Shown here one piece after another: positions 1-10,862 of a stretch of DNA of 64,000 bases. The first letter of the stretch is position 1. Every line of letters begins with the position of its first letter. This DNA is from Paratrimastix pyriformis. Taxonomy: Eukaryota > Preaxostyla > Paratrimastigidae. A program made the position numbers and the translations under genes. The DNA is taken from positions 30,531 through 94,530 of the forward strand of contig JAPMOS010000140.1 of the NCBI GenBank assembly GCA_027972325.1, given 5' to 3'. Below the pieces are notes generated by a model. The model saw nothing but the letters and a program-made list of their open reading frames with translations. It did not search any database and was not told where the DNA came from.

Positions 1-1013
1 GCTGGCCTTCTTCGAGCACGCATTCGTGGCCTTGACATATGAAGGTGATGGAGATTCTTGGATCAAAGGCAAGCCCAAAAAACTCGCAAAGGGCAGCCGC
101 CCAGCCGGAGAAGCTGGCTGGCAAGGGGAGCTGCACCAAACGGAATGGCTGCCGATTGAGCGAAGCCCTACAGAAAATGATCCACGACTGCTGCGAAAAG
201 CACAGACTTCGCCTTCTTCCTTAATGGTTCCATCCCAGGGTTCTAACGTTGAATTGAACCAAACTCAGCCGAAACCATCCGGACGAACGGAGAAAGACAA
301 ACAAGCCAAAAAGCCGCAACAGTAACAGTAACAACAAAAAGCGGTCATAAAAGCCAATTATCTCTCTTCGATGGCCTCGGAGAGTGCACAACACGGCCGA
401 TACACCCCTCCCCGCAAGCGGGGAGCAAGCACAACGGTCCGGCGGCCCGGCATACCCGAGCGGCAAAGCAGTACTCGGCCCAGCGCAGAATCACCTCGGA
501 AAGGTCTCGGAACCAGGGAGGCCGAGCTCGTACACACCACGCGATAACACGACCCAAACAGGTCAAGGCCAAATCGAGATCAGATCCCGAACTTGCAGGA
601 AGGCAAACAGCTTCCAGGTGGCCCTGCACCAGCCATACCAAGTCTAACATGAGCGGTCTCTCGGCCGCAGCCGTATCGCGGTTTGGTGTGGAGAGGCAAA
701 AATGCATCTCGAGTCAGCCGCACTGTCGACCGTCAGGTTCCCCATTACCTCAGCCAACTGACGCTGGCATCTTGGAGGCGGTCGGGGCACATCAAATGCG
801 GCAAATTGCGTCGAGAGTGAGCGGTCCGGCGTCTCACATCATCCTCACCCGGTGAACCCGTGACCACCCCCTGTGATGGTAAGTGATGATGATGATGGAT
901 GCGTGGATGCATGGTGATGGTGCTGGCGATGCGCCGGCTGGTGCGTTCGCTGGCGGGGGCCCCGTTAGGCCCGCCTTCTCCTCATCCCAGATGTGCGTGC
1001 CCGGGAATCGGCT
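1..1013. other. No gene recognised
   Basis: The first kilobase has several overlapping short ORFs on both strands. None shows a recognisable domain or a consistent splice structure. The window may begin inside an intergenic region or a 3' end. A short TGATGATGATG run lies near 885-897. I see nothing else that can be supported. Confidence 0.5.
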
Positions 1014-1795
1014 GTGCAGATTTCGAATATCTGTTCCACTTGGAGGAAAAGCGTGAGGCGGAGGGAAAGGATGACGAGGAAAAGGACGAGGGTGAGGGGC
1101 ATGAGGAGGGAAAGGACGCAGAGGAAAAGGACGAAGATGGGCGCGAGGCGGAGGGCGCTGAGGGCTACCGCTCCAAGCGGGCCCGCCCCGACCGCCACCC
1201 CGAGCCGGAGGGTCCCCCCGCCCAGGCGGAGCGCCGCTACCCGCGACTCAGCCGGCTGCTGCTGCACCACGCCCTGCACACGGAGGGCCTGCTGGCCTGC
1301 ATGCTGGCCTCCCGGCTGGCCGCCCACCAGCTCGTCGAGGTGCGGCTCAGCCAGAACACCTGCTACAATGAGGTCCGTGCGGACGCCCCGGCACACCACC
1401 CACACGTCAGCTGCAGCACCACCACCGGCACACCACCGGCACACCACCGGCACACCACCGGCACACCACCAGCACACCACCAGCTGCAGCACACCAGCTA
1501 CAGCACCGCCGGCACACCACCAGCACCGGCACGCTCGCACCGCCAGCACCGCCAGCACCACAGCGCCCTCGGTCCCGTCCCCTTGGTCGGTGGGTTGCAG
1601 GTGGCTGCCGCCTGGGCGGAGCCGCTCGCGCGCCAGCTGGAGGCCGCCCACCAGGCTGTTCACCCGGGGCTGCGCACGGACGAGGCCTGCGGCGAGGGCT
1701 GCCCCACCCTGCACCGGCTCAGCATGGAGGGCCATCTGTGCGGGCCGGCGGACCGGTGGACGTCTGTGCAGGCGGCCTTTGCCCGGGCCCAGTGA
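1014..1795 (+). CDS. Unrecognised acidic protein, 5' end uncertain, two exons
   Basis: I do not recognise this gene. The first visible exon encodes a Lys/Glu/Asp-rich charged stretch (about 1045-1170), then a more ordinary helical segment rich in Leu, His and Ala (about 1240-1371). A GTCCGTGCGG donor at about 1372 and a TTGCAG acceptor at about 1600 remove an intron carrying CACCGGCACA-type repeats. They join two phase-0 segments. The second exon (about 1601-1795) contains the Cys-bearing stretch DEACGEGC and ends in TGA. The donor resembles those of well-supported genes nearby, which supports a real gene. The true start is not visible; the open frame runs upstream to an ATG at 899. After the TGA the same frame stays open for 23 more codons of coding-like sequence, so the gene may be damaged or mis-ended. 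Confidence 0.35.
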
Positions 1796-2691
1796 GACCT
1801 CATCGGGAGCCGGGCCGAGATGAGGATCCACTACCCCGGCGACCGCTACAACGAGGCCAGGGAGTGACACCCCCAGGGGCAGCCGACCAGGCGCGGTGTT
1901 CGGTGTATTGCCGCGATGTATGGTGAGGAGTGATCAGATGACACCGCCCACTTTGACTTTGGTCCAACCTTGGTGATGATCGGAAGAGAGTCGCGCCACA
2001 CTGAGGGGGCTTCAGTCTGCCGCTGGATCGTGGAGGTGTACAGTATGTACGATTTTTGTCCCTGGAGAACCGGCGCCATGCGAATCAGGAGGACGCAGAT
2101 CAGGGCGCAGGTCAAGGCCGATTGATGTTCGGCGATGACGAATTCAACAACAAAAGCCCGAAAAGCCAGTGGTCATTATTTTGGTTCTTCAGCTGTGAAA
2201 ATAAACCCGATCGGCGTGTTACCAGAAGTTCATTTCAAGCATGCCGTCCAAGCGCGCCTCTCTCACCGCGGCAATCCGCTAGTTTGCTTCCGGGCCAGGC
2301 CTTGCTCTGCCGTTTCGGGCAGATCTTTCGTTTGTAAAGTTCACGCGCTCGACCTGGTATGGATTTGGGTTCACTCTTTAAGGCCGCGGCGGCCTCGGGG
2401 TTGACTCCGGTGACATTGCCCCCCCTCCCCGAAGCCCCACTCGCAAGCGCCATCGAAGAAAATCTAGCGGCAAAACCAACGAAACCCGTGACCTCTATCG
2501 CTCCCGAAAGTGGGGGAGACAACAAGGCCCCACCGACCCCCGAAAAGTTTGTCTTTTTTCATCGGCGCCTGTTGCACGTGGCTGACCTAATCTCATTTGT
2601 TTGTTTTGGTTTTTGCAGGAAACTCGTTTATTCCAGTGAAACACTCCGGAAGCTGGGTCAATTCCCAGGTTGTAAGACTCGCCCCGCTGGT
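1796..2691 (+). other. Mostly non-coding; possible alternative first exon at 2359
   Basis: About 0.9 kb without a confident gene. An ATG at 2359 opens a peptide starting MDLGSLFKAA, which resembles the MMDLSAFFKS start of the next gene. A donor-like GTTTGTC at about 2546 and a TTTTTGCAG acceptor at about 2619 could splice it. It may be an alternative first exon of the downstream gene or a duplicated copy of its 5' end. The sequence does not decide between these. Confidence 0.3.
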
Positions 2692-4365
2692 ATGATGGAT
2701 TTGAGCGCCTTTTTTAAGTCTGATGTCGTCTCCGCCCGGGGTCCGATCTTACCGTTTTTGTAGCGCCCGTCGAGCGAACAAACCCGCCCAGGGTCGTTTC
2801 CCCAAGAATGCCCCGGTCTGTTCCTCCCCCCGCCGGCCCCTCCCCTCCGCTCCCCACCCCGGCCGTGCTGCGCCCCGCTTGCTTGGTGCCATCCGCTGTC
2901 CACTGCCCTCACGATCTCCCCTCTGACTCATCTCTCCGCTTGGCTCTCTCTCTCTCCTGGCGGCGCCGTGCTGCGCCCCTTCGCGGTACGCGCCCCCCTC
3001 CGCTCTGCTTCATATCCGCACGCCCTCTCACCCCCCCCCCCCCCCCCCCTGCGCCGCCCCCACCCCTCAGCACGACCACTCCGGGACGCCTCAGAATTCC
3101 GATGATTCGCACCATCCCCACCGGTCCCGCGATCGGGTCGGCATGCCCCCCACCACCACCACCACCACCACCACCCACCACCCACCACCACCACCACCAC
3201 CCACCACCCCGGGATGCCCTCACCCATCGCTCCCTCCCTCTTCTCTTCTGCTCCCCCATCCCTCCCTCCTCTCCCCTTCCCTCCCCTCCCCTCCCCTCCC
3301 CTCCCCTCCCCTCCCCTCCCCTCCCCTCCGTGGCCCCCAGGACGCGACCCCCGAATGGGCCGACGAGGATGTTACCCCGGTTGTTGGCCCCGTGGTGGGC
3401 ATCCCCGAGGGGTCCACCCCCGCCCAGCACGGCCCTGGGCCCCGCCGCGGCCCCACCGCCTCGGCCAGGGCCCCAAGCCCCAGCCACACCCGCACCCCCG
3501 GGCTCTCCCTCGCCCCCGCGGCCAAGCCGACCGCCAAGCCGGCCGCCCCTGCTCCCGCCCCCTCTGCCGGCGCCCCGACCGCCTCCCCGTCCGGCGCACC
3601 CGCCGCCGCGCCCGGGCCGGCCCCAGACCTTCCCCCAGTCCCAGTCCTGGTTGCCCCCTCGGCGAGCCGCCCCGCAGGCAGCCCGCCCCCGCTGCCCGGC
3701 GACTCGTCCGCCTCGGCGGCCCCGGCCGCCCTCCCGGCTGCCTCCAGTGAGTCCGCCACCGCCGCCCCGCCCCGGCCCCCGTCGTCCCACGGCGGGCTGC
3801 CCACCACGCCGCCCCCATCCGCCGGTCGCACGTCCCGCCCCGGGTGCCCACCCCCAACTCCGGCTCGGCCTCGGCCCTGGCCCCGCTCCTGGCCCCCCCA
3901 GCCGCTGCCCCAGCCGCCAACACACCCACGGGCGCCGCCCCGACCACGAGTCCCAGCCGGGCGGCGGGGCAGGCGGGCGGGGGAGCCGCCGCCGCCCCGC
4001 TCGGTGACGCCCACCACCTCGGGCGACCTGACCATGGCCCTGGCCCTGGCCCTCAACCTGACCCCCACCACCGCCCGCGCCCCGACGCCTGCCCTGCTTG
4101 CCCAGACCCCGCCGCCCCCACGGGCCGCCACCCCGACCACCCCCACCCGCTCCGGGCCGGGCATGGCGGCCCCCTCGCCCGTCGCCGGCCGGCTGCTGCT
4201 GTCGCCCGCATCGACCCGGGGCGGCCCCACAGCCGCCGGCCGGGCCACGGGCGGGGCGGGCGTGGAGACGGACCCCTGGATGCTCTCGCCCATCCTGCTG
4301 GGCGAGATGGGGGCCGCCCCGGGGCCCTTCGAGGGTCCGCGCCTCCCCCCTGGTGACGAGGATGA

Positions 4366-4397
<32 letters not shown>

Positions 4398-6562
4398 GCT
4401 GGATGACGTTGGTGACTGACAATGACCGGATGTGTGGTGATTATGATCTGGCTGCTGATGATGCTGGATGCTGGATGATGGTGATGATCTGCATGATGAC
4501 GACCGGACGACGATGATGATGCTGGATGGCGATGATCTGCTGCCCATCCCCTCCCCCTGTTTCCTCGTCGCCCCTTCCTCACAGCCCTCCATCCCCCGCC
4601 TCGCTCTCCTTCCGCCTCGCCCCCTGCCCGGCAGCCCTCACAGGGGCGCCACCTCCCGCCCCCTCGCCTGCGCCCTTCGGGGCCGAGCCGACCCTGGACC
4701 TGGGCCTGGCGGCGGCCCTGATGGCGCCCCCCCGGGCGGCCACCCCCAGCCTGACGGTCGACTCGCTCTTCGCGGCCCTGCTCGCGGGGCCCCCCGGCAC
4801 CCCCGCCCTCCCGCCCGCCTTCCCCAAACCGCAGCAGCAGCAGCCCCTACTGCCCCCACCCGGCAGCGCCGGCCCGCCCAGCAGCCCGGGGGCCGCCCGT
4901 GGCGGGGCTGCGGGTGTTGGTGGCGGGGCAGGTGTGCTCTCGCTGGGCAGCCTGCTCGAGGCCATGCGGATGGGCCCCGCACCCGCGCCCGCGCCCGCAC
5001 CCTCGCCGCCCCCGCTGACCGACCGCGACGCGCCCTTCGTGCCGCCCGTCCTGCCGCCCTCCGTCCGTCGCACACACACACCCGGCCCTCGTCCCAGCCC
5101 AGCCCAGCCCATCCCATTCCTCTCTGGGGCTGCCGCCCTCCATCAGCCCAGCCCACACACACACACACACTTGTTGGGAGCAGGCACCCCACCGGGCCCC
5201 TGCGCCGCCCCCCTCGAGCCCCCACGTGCACCCGGTGGCCGGCGCTCCCCCGGCCGCATCGCTCTTCCTGAGCCCCGCCCTGCCGGCCACCCCGCCCCGC
5301 CAGCTGGTGCCCCGCCCCGCCGCCCCACAGGGCACAAGCCCGGCCGCGCCCCACCTCGGTCCGTGGCCCCCCACATCCCATCCCATCCCATCCCAGCGGG
5401 GCAGGATGAGCGGCATATGTGGGTGCCATAACGTGCGGGCCGGTGGGCCGGTGGGCCGGTGGGCCGGTGGGCCGGTGGGCCGGTGGGCCGGCGGGCCGGC
5501 GGGCCGGTGGGCCGGTGGGTCGGCGGGCGGGTGGGCGGGATTTTCTGTATTTTCATGTGTTGCCCGGAGATGGCCCGCTGCGCCACCCAGCAGTCAGCCA
5601 TTGCTCGCACCCCACTCACTCGCCCCTCCCCTCCCCTCACTGGGCCCCCCCCACTGTGCTGGCCAGCCCTTGACCCGGCGACCTTCTTCGGGGGCCTGGC
5701 CCAGCTGCGCACCACCACCTCGCCCCAGCCCCCCGCCCCGGCCGGCTCGGTCCTCCCCGTCCCCGCAGCCACTGCAGCTCCGGCCGGCTCCGTCTTCCCT
5801 GCCCCTTCGGCCCCCGCAGCCCCGGCCCCGGCCCCGGCCCCGGCCCCGGGCCGCCCGCTAAACACCCCGCCCCGCCCCGTGGCCCAGCAGCAGCAGCAAC
5901 AGCAGCAACAACAGCTGGGTTGGCAGCCCTCGTCATCGCCCTCGCGTCCCCTTGCGAAACCTGTGCCCCTCGCGTCCGCCCCCGGAGCCCCGGAGCCTGC
6001 GGGCAACCGGCCGCTGCTGGGGGGCGGGGAGGCCGGCTTCGAGGCGGAGGACGACCTGCTGCTGATCACGGCCTCGCTGCCCCCCGCGGCCCGCGGCCCC
6101 GCCTCGCGCCCCCCGTCCGCCATCCAGCAGCAGCGCTCGCCCCCGCCGCCCCCCGTCGCCCCCCGGCGCACCGGCCCCGCGACCCCCTCCGCCCCCACCA
6201 CAATGAACTTCTCCTCGGCCGCGTACGCGCCCCCCCAGACGGGCAGCGGCAGCCCCTCTGGGACCGCCCCGGGCCGGGCGATGATGATGGCCGGGGTGGG
6301 GATGCTCTCGCCTGGCGTGCGCAACCCGCCCCAGGGGCTGCTCCTGGTGCCCAACGACCCCACCGCCCTCCCGCCGCCCCTGCCGCCGCAGCCCCAGCCC
6401 CAGGGCCCGAGCGGCCTGCTGGCGGCCCCGGCCGGCTACCCGATGATGCGCCTCCAGGGCCCGGGCATGGGCATGGGCATGGGCATGGGGCTCCCCCTGG
6501 CGGCCATGGGTCCCCTGGGCCTCCCCATGGCCATCAACGCCAACCCCAACATGGCCATGGGT

Positions 6563-6601
<39 letters not shown>

Positions 6602-7823
6602 GGAGGCCCCGTGGGCCCCGCCCGCTCGCCGGGCCCGGTGCCGCCGCCCGTGGTCCGGTCGGCCCCGCCCTCGTCCAACGCCGTGGCGCCGCCCTTCCCC
6701 TCGCCCCCGCCCGCCGCCACCCCCGGTTCGGCGCCCGTCCCACCCACCGGCCCGGCCGGCCCGGCCAAGCCTGCCCAGCAGGGGCCCCCGACGGCCCCCG
6801 GCGCCTCGTCCAACCAGCTGGCCACCATGCAGCTCCTCACGGCCCTGGGCCTGCCCGCCTCGGCCGCACCCGCCTCCTCGGGCCCTGCCCCACCACCCTC
6901 CGCCACCGCCACCGCCCGCACGAGCAGCGGCAGCCCGCCTGCCAGCCCGCCGCCCCAGCAGCCCATTGACCGGGCAGCCCTGGCGGCCCTCGACCCCTCC
7001 ATCGTCTGCACGGACGACGAGCCTGCGCCCCGTCCGGCGGGCCCCCAGCCGGCCGCCCCCGCCGGGGGCATGGCGGTCGACCTCATGAAGCTCTTCGCCT
7101 CGGCCAGGCAGCAGCAGCAGCAGCCGGCTCAGCCAACCCAGCCGGTCCGTTTGGGATACTCTTGGCTGCACTCCCCCCCCCCCCCCCGGTCTTCATTCGT
7201 GTTTTTGGCGTTGGCTGTCCCCGTCCGCTTTGCACTTACAGGCCGCCCGCCCGGTTGCGGCCGCCGCCACGGCCACGGCCACCACGACAGCCGGCTCTGC
7301 CCCCAGCCCCGAGCACCCCAGCCCCAGCCCCAGCCCCAGCCAGCTGCCCCACGGCCCAACCAGCCTGCCAGCCCGCCGGCCCCACCAGTGGGGCCCTGGC
7401 CAAGCCGCCCCTGGTGACCCGCTTCACGGGGCCCCCCGCCCGCAGGGCGGGCCCTACCAGCCGCCCCCAGCCCGTCAGGCCCCGCCGCCAAGCCGACCTT
7501 CGTGCCTCCGCCCCACGTGCCCCCGCTGCCCCCGCCCCGCCGCCCAGAGCACCCCCGCACCCGCAGCCCCGACAGCACTGGCAGCAACACCGCTCCCCAC
7601 GGCGGCCCGCTCAGCCCCCGCTGGCCCCACTTTCACCGGGGGCCCGTACGGGGTGGGTTTCCGGCCAGCCCCCCGCCCAGCCCCCTACCACGGGCCGACC
7701 CCCGGTCCCGCCGTCCCGCCCGCGGGGCCGCCACGATCCGGCGGCCCATACCCCTTCCGCGGCCCGCAGCCCCAGGCAGCAGCAGCACAGCCCCAACCAC
7801 AGAAGAGCGTCCCGGCCAAGTGA
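2692..7823 (+). CDS. Disordered Pro/Ala-rich protein with repeated short hydrophobic motifs (1232 aa)
   Basis: I do not recognise the family. Six exons close in phase: 2692-2724, 3341-4352, 4644-5062, 5184-5358, 5667-7144 and 7242-7823, giving 1233 codons including TGA. The protein is almost entirely low complexity: Pro, Ala, Gly, Ser and Thr, two Gln runs (about 5886-5912 and 7111-7126) and an uninterrupted Gly-Met repeat (about 6550-6605). Embedded in this are short segments with a common look, an acidic or polar residue followed by paired large hydrophobics: DLSAFFKS at the N terminus, LTVDSLFAALLAG, ASLFLSP, LDPATFFGGLAQL and AVDLMKLFASA. Such segments in a disordered chain look like linear binding motifs for a partner (inference). 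No membrane segment or signal peptide is visible. Four of five donors start GTC and three are GTCCGT. The start was chosen because the 11-codon first exon joins the second in phase 0. Coding status is well supported by phase; function is unknown. Confidence 0.75.
2725..3340 (+). repeat. Intron with CCACCA and CTCCC tandem runs
   Basis: The first intron of the 1232-aa gene starts GTCGTC and ends CCCCCAG. It holds poly-C near 3031-3050, a CCACCA/CCACCC array at about 3152-3210 and a pure (CCCCT)n pentamer array at about 3280-3328. These create long spurious His, Thr and Pro ORFs on the plus strand and Gly/Trp ORFs on the minus strand. Confidence 0.7.
4353..4643 (+). repeat. Intron with ATG/TGATGA microsatellite
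   Basis: The second intron of the 1232-aa gene (donor GTGACG, acceptor CTCACAG) is built from ATGATG and GATGATGCTGGATG-like units. It joins phase-1 exon ends on both sides, so the Met- and Asp-rich ORFs across it are not coding. Confidence 0.65.
5359..5666 (+). repeat. Intron with GGGCCGGT octamer array
   Basis: An intron of the 1232-aa gene (donor GTCCGT, acceptor GGCCAG). Positions about 5437-5525 are a tandem array of GGTGGGCC/GGCGGGCC octamers with interspersed variants. Confidence 0.7.
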
Positions 7824-8156
7824 GCCTCGCGACCGCCATGATCTCGCCCAGTGTCTCGCACACTCTCACCACCCACCACCCACGCTCTATCCCCCCTTCC
7901 GAAAAAGCCGAGTCCGCAAGGCCTTGAAATTTGGAACGACGACGAGAGGGGAAAAGGCAAAAAGTTCCCATTCCCGCCCATTCTCTCGGTTCGATTTGTT
8001 TATTCGCATTTTGGTTTTTGGCGGCGTTCCGCGTTCCAAGTGTCTTCCAGCCTGTGCGTTGTGTGTCGGGCGTCTGGTTCACTCTTTTGGGCCGTGCGCG
8101 CTCGCAACAAGGAAATTCCCCTGCCGACCAGCCGCTATCCACCCAAAATAATATCG
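7824..8156. other. Intergenic region
   Basis: 333 bases between the TGA of the Pro/Ala-rich gene and the ATG of the ceramidase. The composition becomes less GC-rich and T-rich stretches appear (about 7990-8030), as expected of a 3' flank and promoter. I see no TATA box or other specific element. Confidence 0.5.
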
Positions 8157-9688
8157 ATGGACGCACGCCTAAACTCGGCCTTTCTTCAGCCTTTTCCTGG
8201 GTTTTGGGGCGCCACCTGGTCCCCCTTTTGCGAAATCAACTACCTGGTCAGCCCGTACATCGTCTGACCCCGCTTCTCCATTCTGATGGATATTCAGGCG
8301 GGGTGGCGCCACTTTCCTTGTCCCTCTTCTTTCGGTAGGCGGAGTTTTGGAATTGGATATCTAACGCAGCATATCTCGCATTTGCTCTCCCGGCCATGAT
8401 TGCCATCAGACGGAACCGCATGGAGACCCGTTTTCTGCTGCTCTGCGTTTTTATCATGTTAACTGGAATCGGGAGTTCCATTTTCCACGGGACCATGCTT
8501 CAGTCCACACAAATTCTCGGTCTGTGCAGGGATGGCCACCGACCCTTCAGGAGCTGCACCCACATCCCCCTGGCAGACACGGCCCCGATGCTCGCCTTCG
8601 CCTTTGGGTACCTCTACGTCTTTGTGACTATGCACCTGGCTCCTGGCCCGGGCACGCGACCCCTGCGGGCCTGCCTGGCGGCCTTTCTCGCGAGCCTGTG
8701 GGCGCTGGCGGCCTGGCTGAGCTGGGGCCGTCCCGACTGGTTCAACCTGATCTTCCTCGGGGTCGTGACCGCCTTCCTGCCGCCCTCGTTCTTCTGGTGC
8801 GTCCACAAGGTGCCCCGGCATGGTCCGCGCCCCCCAGCCCACGGGCCGATTCGCAATGCTTCCGCCCACGAGGCACCCCCTACCAGCCTCTTTGTGTTCT
8901 GAGGGTCCCGTCCCGTCACTTCCTCCTTTCGGTTTGGCCCCACACAGAGCGGCGCCCCCACACAACCACACAAAGCGGCGCCCCCGCACAGAGCGGCGCC
9001 CCCACACAACCACACAACGCGGCGCCCCCGCACAAAGCGGCGCCCCCACACAAAGCGGCGCCCCATGCCCCGTTCACGGCCGGATGTGTGTGTGCCCATG
9101 CCCATGCCTTCCTTCTGGTGGGCGTCTGCCGAGGCTCGCAGGCGGCTCCACGACTCCCCGCTCACAAGATGTGGTGTGCCACGCCTTCCCTTCTGGTGGG
9201 CGTCTGCAGAGGCCCGCAGGCGGCTCTACTACTGGGTCCTGGCGCTGGGCCTCTTCGGGCTGGGCGCCAGCCTGTGGATGCTGGACAAGGCTCTGTGCCC
9301 CCAGCTGCGCGCCCTGCACCTGCGGCTCCTGCTGCGCTACGGGTCGCCGGGCCTGGTGCTGGTGGGGCTGGCCAACCCGCACGCCTGGTGGCACCTGATC
9401 ACTGCGGCCGGGCTGCAGGCCCTGACCGCCATGGGCCTCTACATCCGCTGCGCCCACCTGGGGCGCCCGTCCCCGTACGGGTCGCTCTTCTGGTGCTGCG
9501 CGGGCCCCCGTGCCGACAAGAAGGGGAGCCAGGTGCCTGAGGAGGCAGGCGGGGACCCGCGGGTGGACGATCCATACTGCTGCGCTGTCCGATCGGCCGC
9601 CCTGGGGGCTGGCCAGAGCCCGGCCAGCAAGCGGGCCCGCAGCGCAGCCCGCACCCTGCCGTCGCGCCCTCCGGCCCGCTCCAGCTAA
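8157..9688 (+). CDS. Alkaline ceramidase (ACER/YPC1/YDC1 family)
   Basis: An integral membrane hydrolase that cleaves the amide bond of ceramides (family knowledge), normally in the ER or Golgi. Four exons close in phase: 8157-8261, 8339-8519, 8577-8809 and 9212-9688, giving 331 residues against about 270 usual. The family signature is clear: CEINYLVSPYI, then AEFWNWISN, then GIGSSIFHGTMLQSTQILD with the metal-site His in FHGT and the Asp. Near the C terminus ANPHAWWHL carries the other two metal-site His residues four apart. Several hydrophobic stretches between these fit the multi-pass topology. The extra length is a polar, Arg/Ser-rich C-terminal tail from about 9520. The start ATG lies directly before the conserved N-terminal block. 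The last intron holds a GCGGCGCCCC-containing repeat and a partial duplication of the next exon start, so two acceptors (9133 and 9211) would both keep the frame. Confidence 0.88.
8940..9066 (+). repeat. GCGGCGCCCC-CACACAA minisatellite in ceramidase intron 3
   Basis: About seven copies of a unit containing GCGGCGCCCCC and CACACAA, with variable spacing, inside the last intron of the ceramidase gene. Confidence 0.75.
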
Positions 9689-10862
9689 GTGGGGAGGCGG
9701 GTCCCCCGTGGCCACGTGCCCGAGCGCCGTGTTTCGTTGAGGGTTTTCCCTTTTGCGATTCGGTCATCATCGATTGTACCCTTTCTGTTTCGTTGTTGGC
9801 GGCGATCAGCCCATTGCCCCCACCCCCCCCCCGCCCTGCCCCTTCCCTTCCTCTGCCCCCCCGCCCCCCCCCCCCCCTTCCCTGGCCTCACTCCCCTGCC
9901 CCCCTTCCTTCGCCGCCCGAGGGTTCCATTCAGGTTCGGTTTCGTGGGATGCACCCCGCATCCACCGCTCCCTCCCTCCCTCCCTCGCCCCTCCCCACCC
10001 CCTCGTCTCGGCCCAGCTAGAGCGCTGCCCATGCGCCATCCGTCCGCCCCTCGTGCCTGTGCCGCCTTCCTGGATCCGCCCCTTCGTTGAGTTGCCCCCC
10101 CCCCCCCCCCCCCATCCCACCACCCACCCACCCACCCACCCCCCGTGCGGTTCCCGGTTCCCCGTTTACCCCCTGATTTCTTGAATGTGCCCCTGTCCTT
10201 CACCGCGACGCCTGGCTCACGTTGCATCCTTTCCTGCGTCCTCTTTCTGCTGTCCTGTCCTCTTCCTCTTCCCTCTTCCCTCTTCCCTCTTCCCTCTTCC
10301 CTCTTGTTCACCTTTTCCTCCTTTTTGCACAGTCCAGTAACCGACATTACTGGAATCGAATGTGGGCCGTGTTCCCCTTGTTTGCGTCCCCCCCCCCCCC
10401 CCCGGTTTTCACCCCGTTTTTCCCATTTTCCCCCGTTTTCCACCTTCAGGTTTCAGTGCGGTTTATCCTTTGTCTGTCCCGTCCCCCACCACGACACGCG
10501 TGGGTCGCGTCCCCCCCCCCCCGACCCTTTTTTTTTGACCTGCCTGATTGTTGTGTTGTTGTGCAAGCCGGGTGAGGCGCAGATGCAGACGCGGGCCCCA
10601 CGTCCCCCGTGGACCCCTTGTTTTCGTCCCCATCCTCTCCGTCTGTGTGGCTCCCCGATGGGTTTCGTATATTTGTGTTTCCGGGTGGTTCTTTCTTCGG
10701 TTCCTTTCTCTTCCCCATTAATTTGGCCTCCCTTTTCTTGTTGTGGTTGCGCTGAAAAATCAACTTGCCGAAGAACACAAGGATTTGGATGGGGCTCCGA
10801 ACCTGCGTCTCAATCTACATAACCATTTGGGGATTAACAGCAAAGAGAGGATTTGAACTCCA
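9689..10862. other. Intergenic, pyrimidine-rich
   Basis: About 1.17 kb with no supportable gene. It holds several poly-C tracts (about 9857-9878, 10097-10114, 10388-10403, 10510-10521), a (CTTCC)n-like run at about 10258-10305 and a CCCACC run at about 10120-10140. ORFs here are products of the C-rich composition. Confidence 0.6.

Noticed and set aside
2909-4582. Long minus-strand Gly/Arg-rich ORF (557 codons)
   Set aside because: Shadow of the GC-rich plus-strand exon 3341-4352 and of the repeat intron. No splice or domain support.
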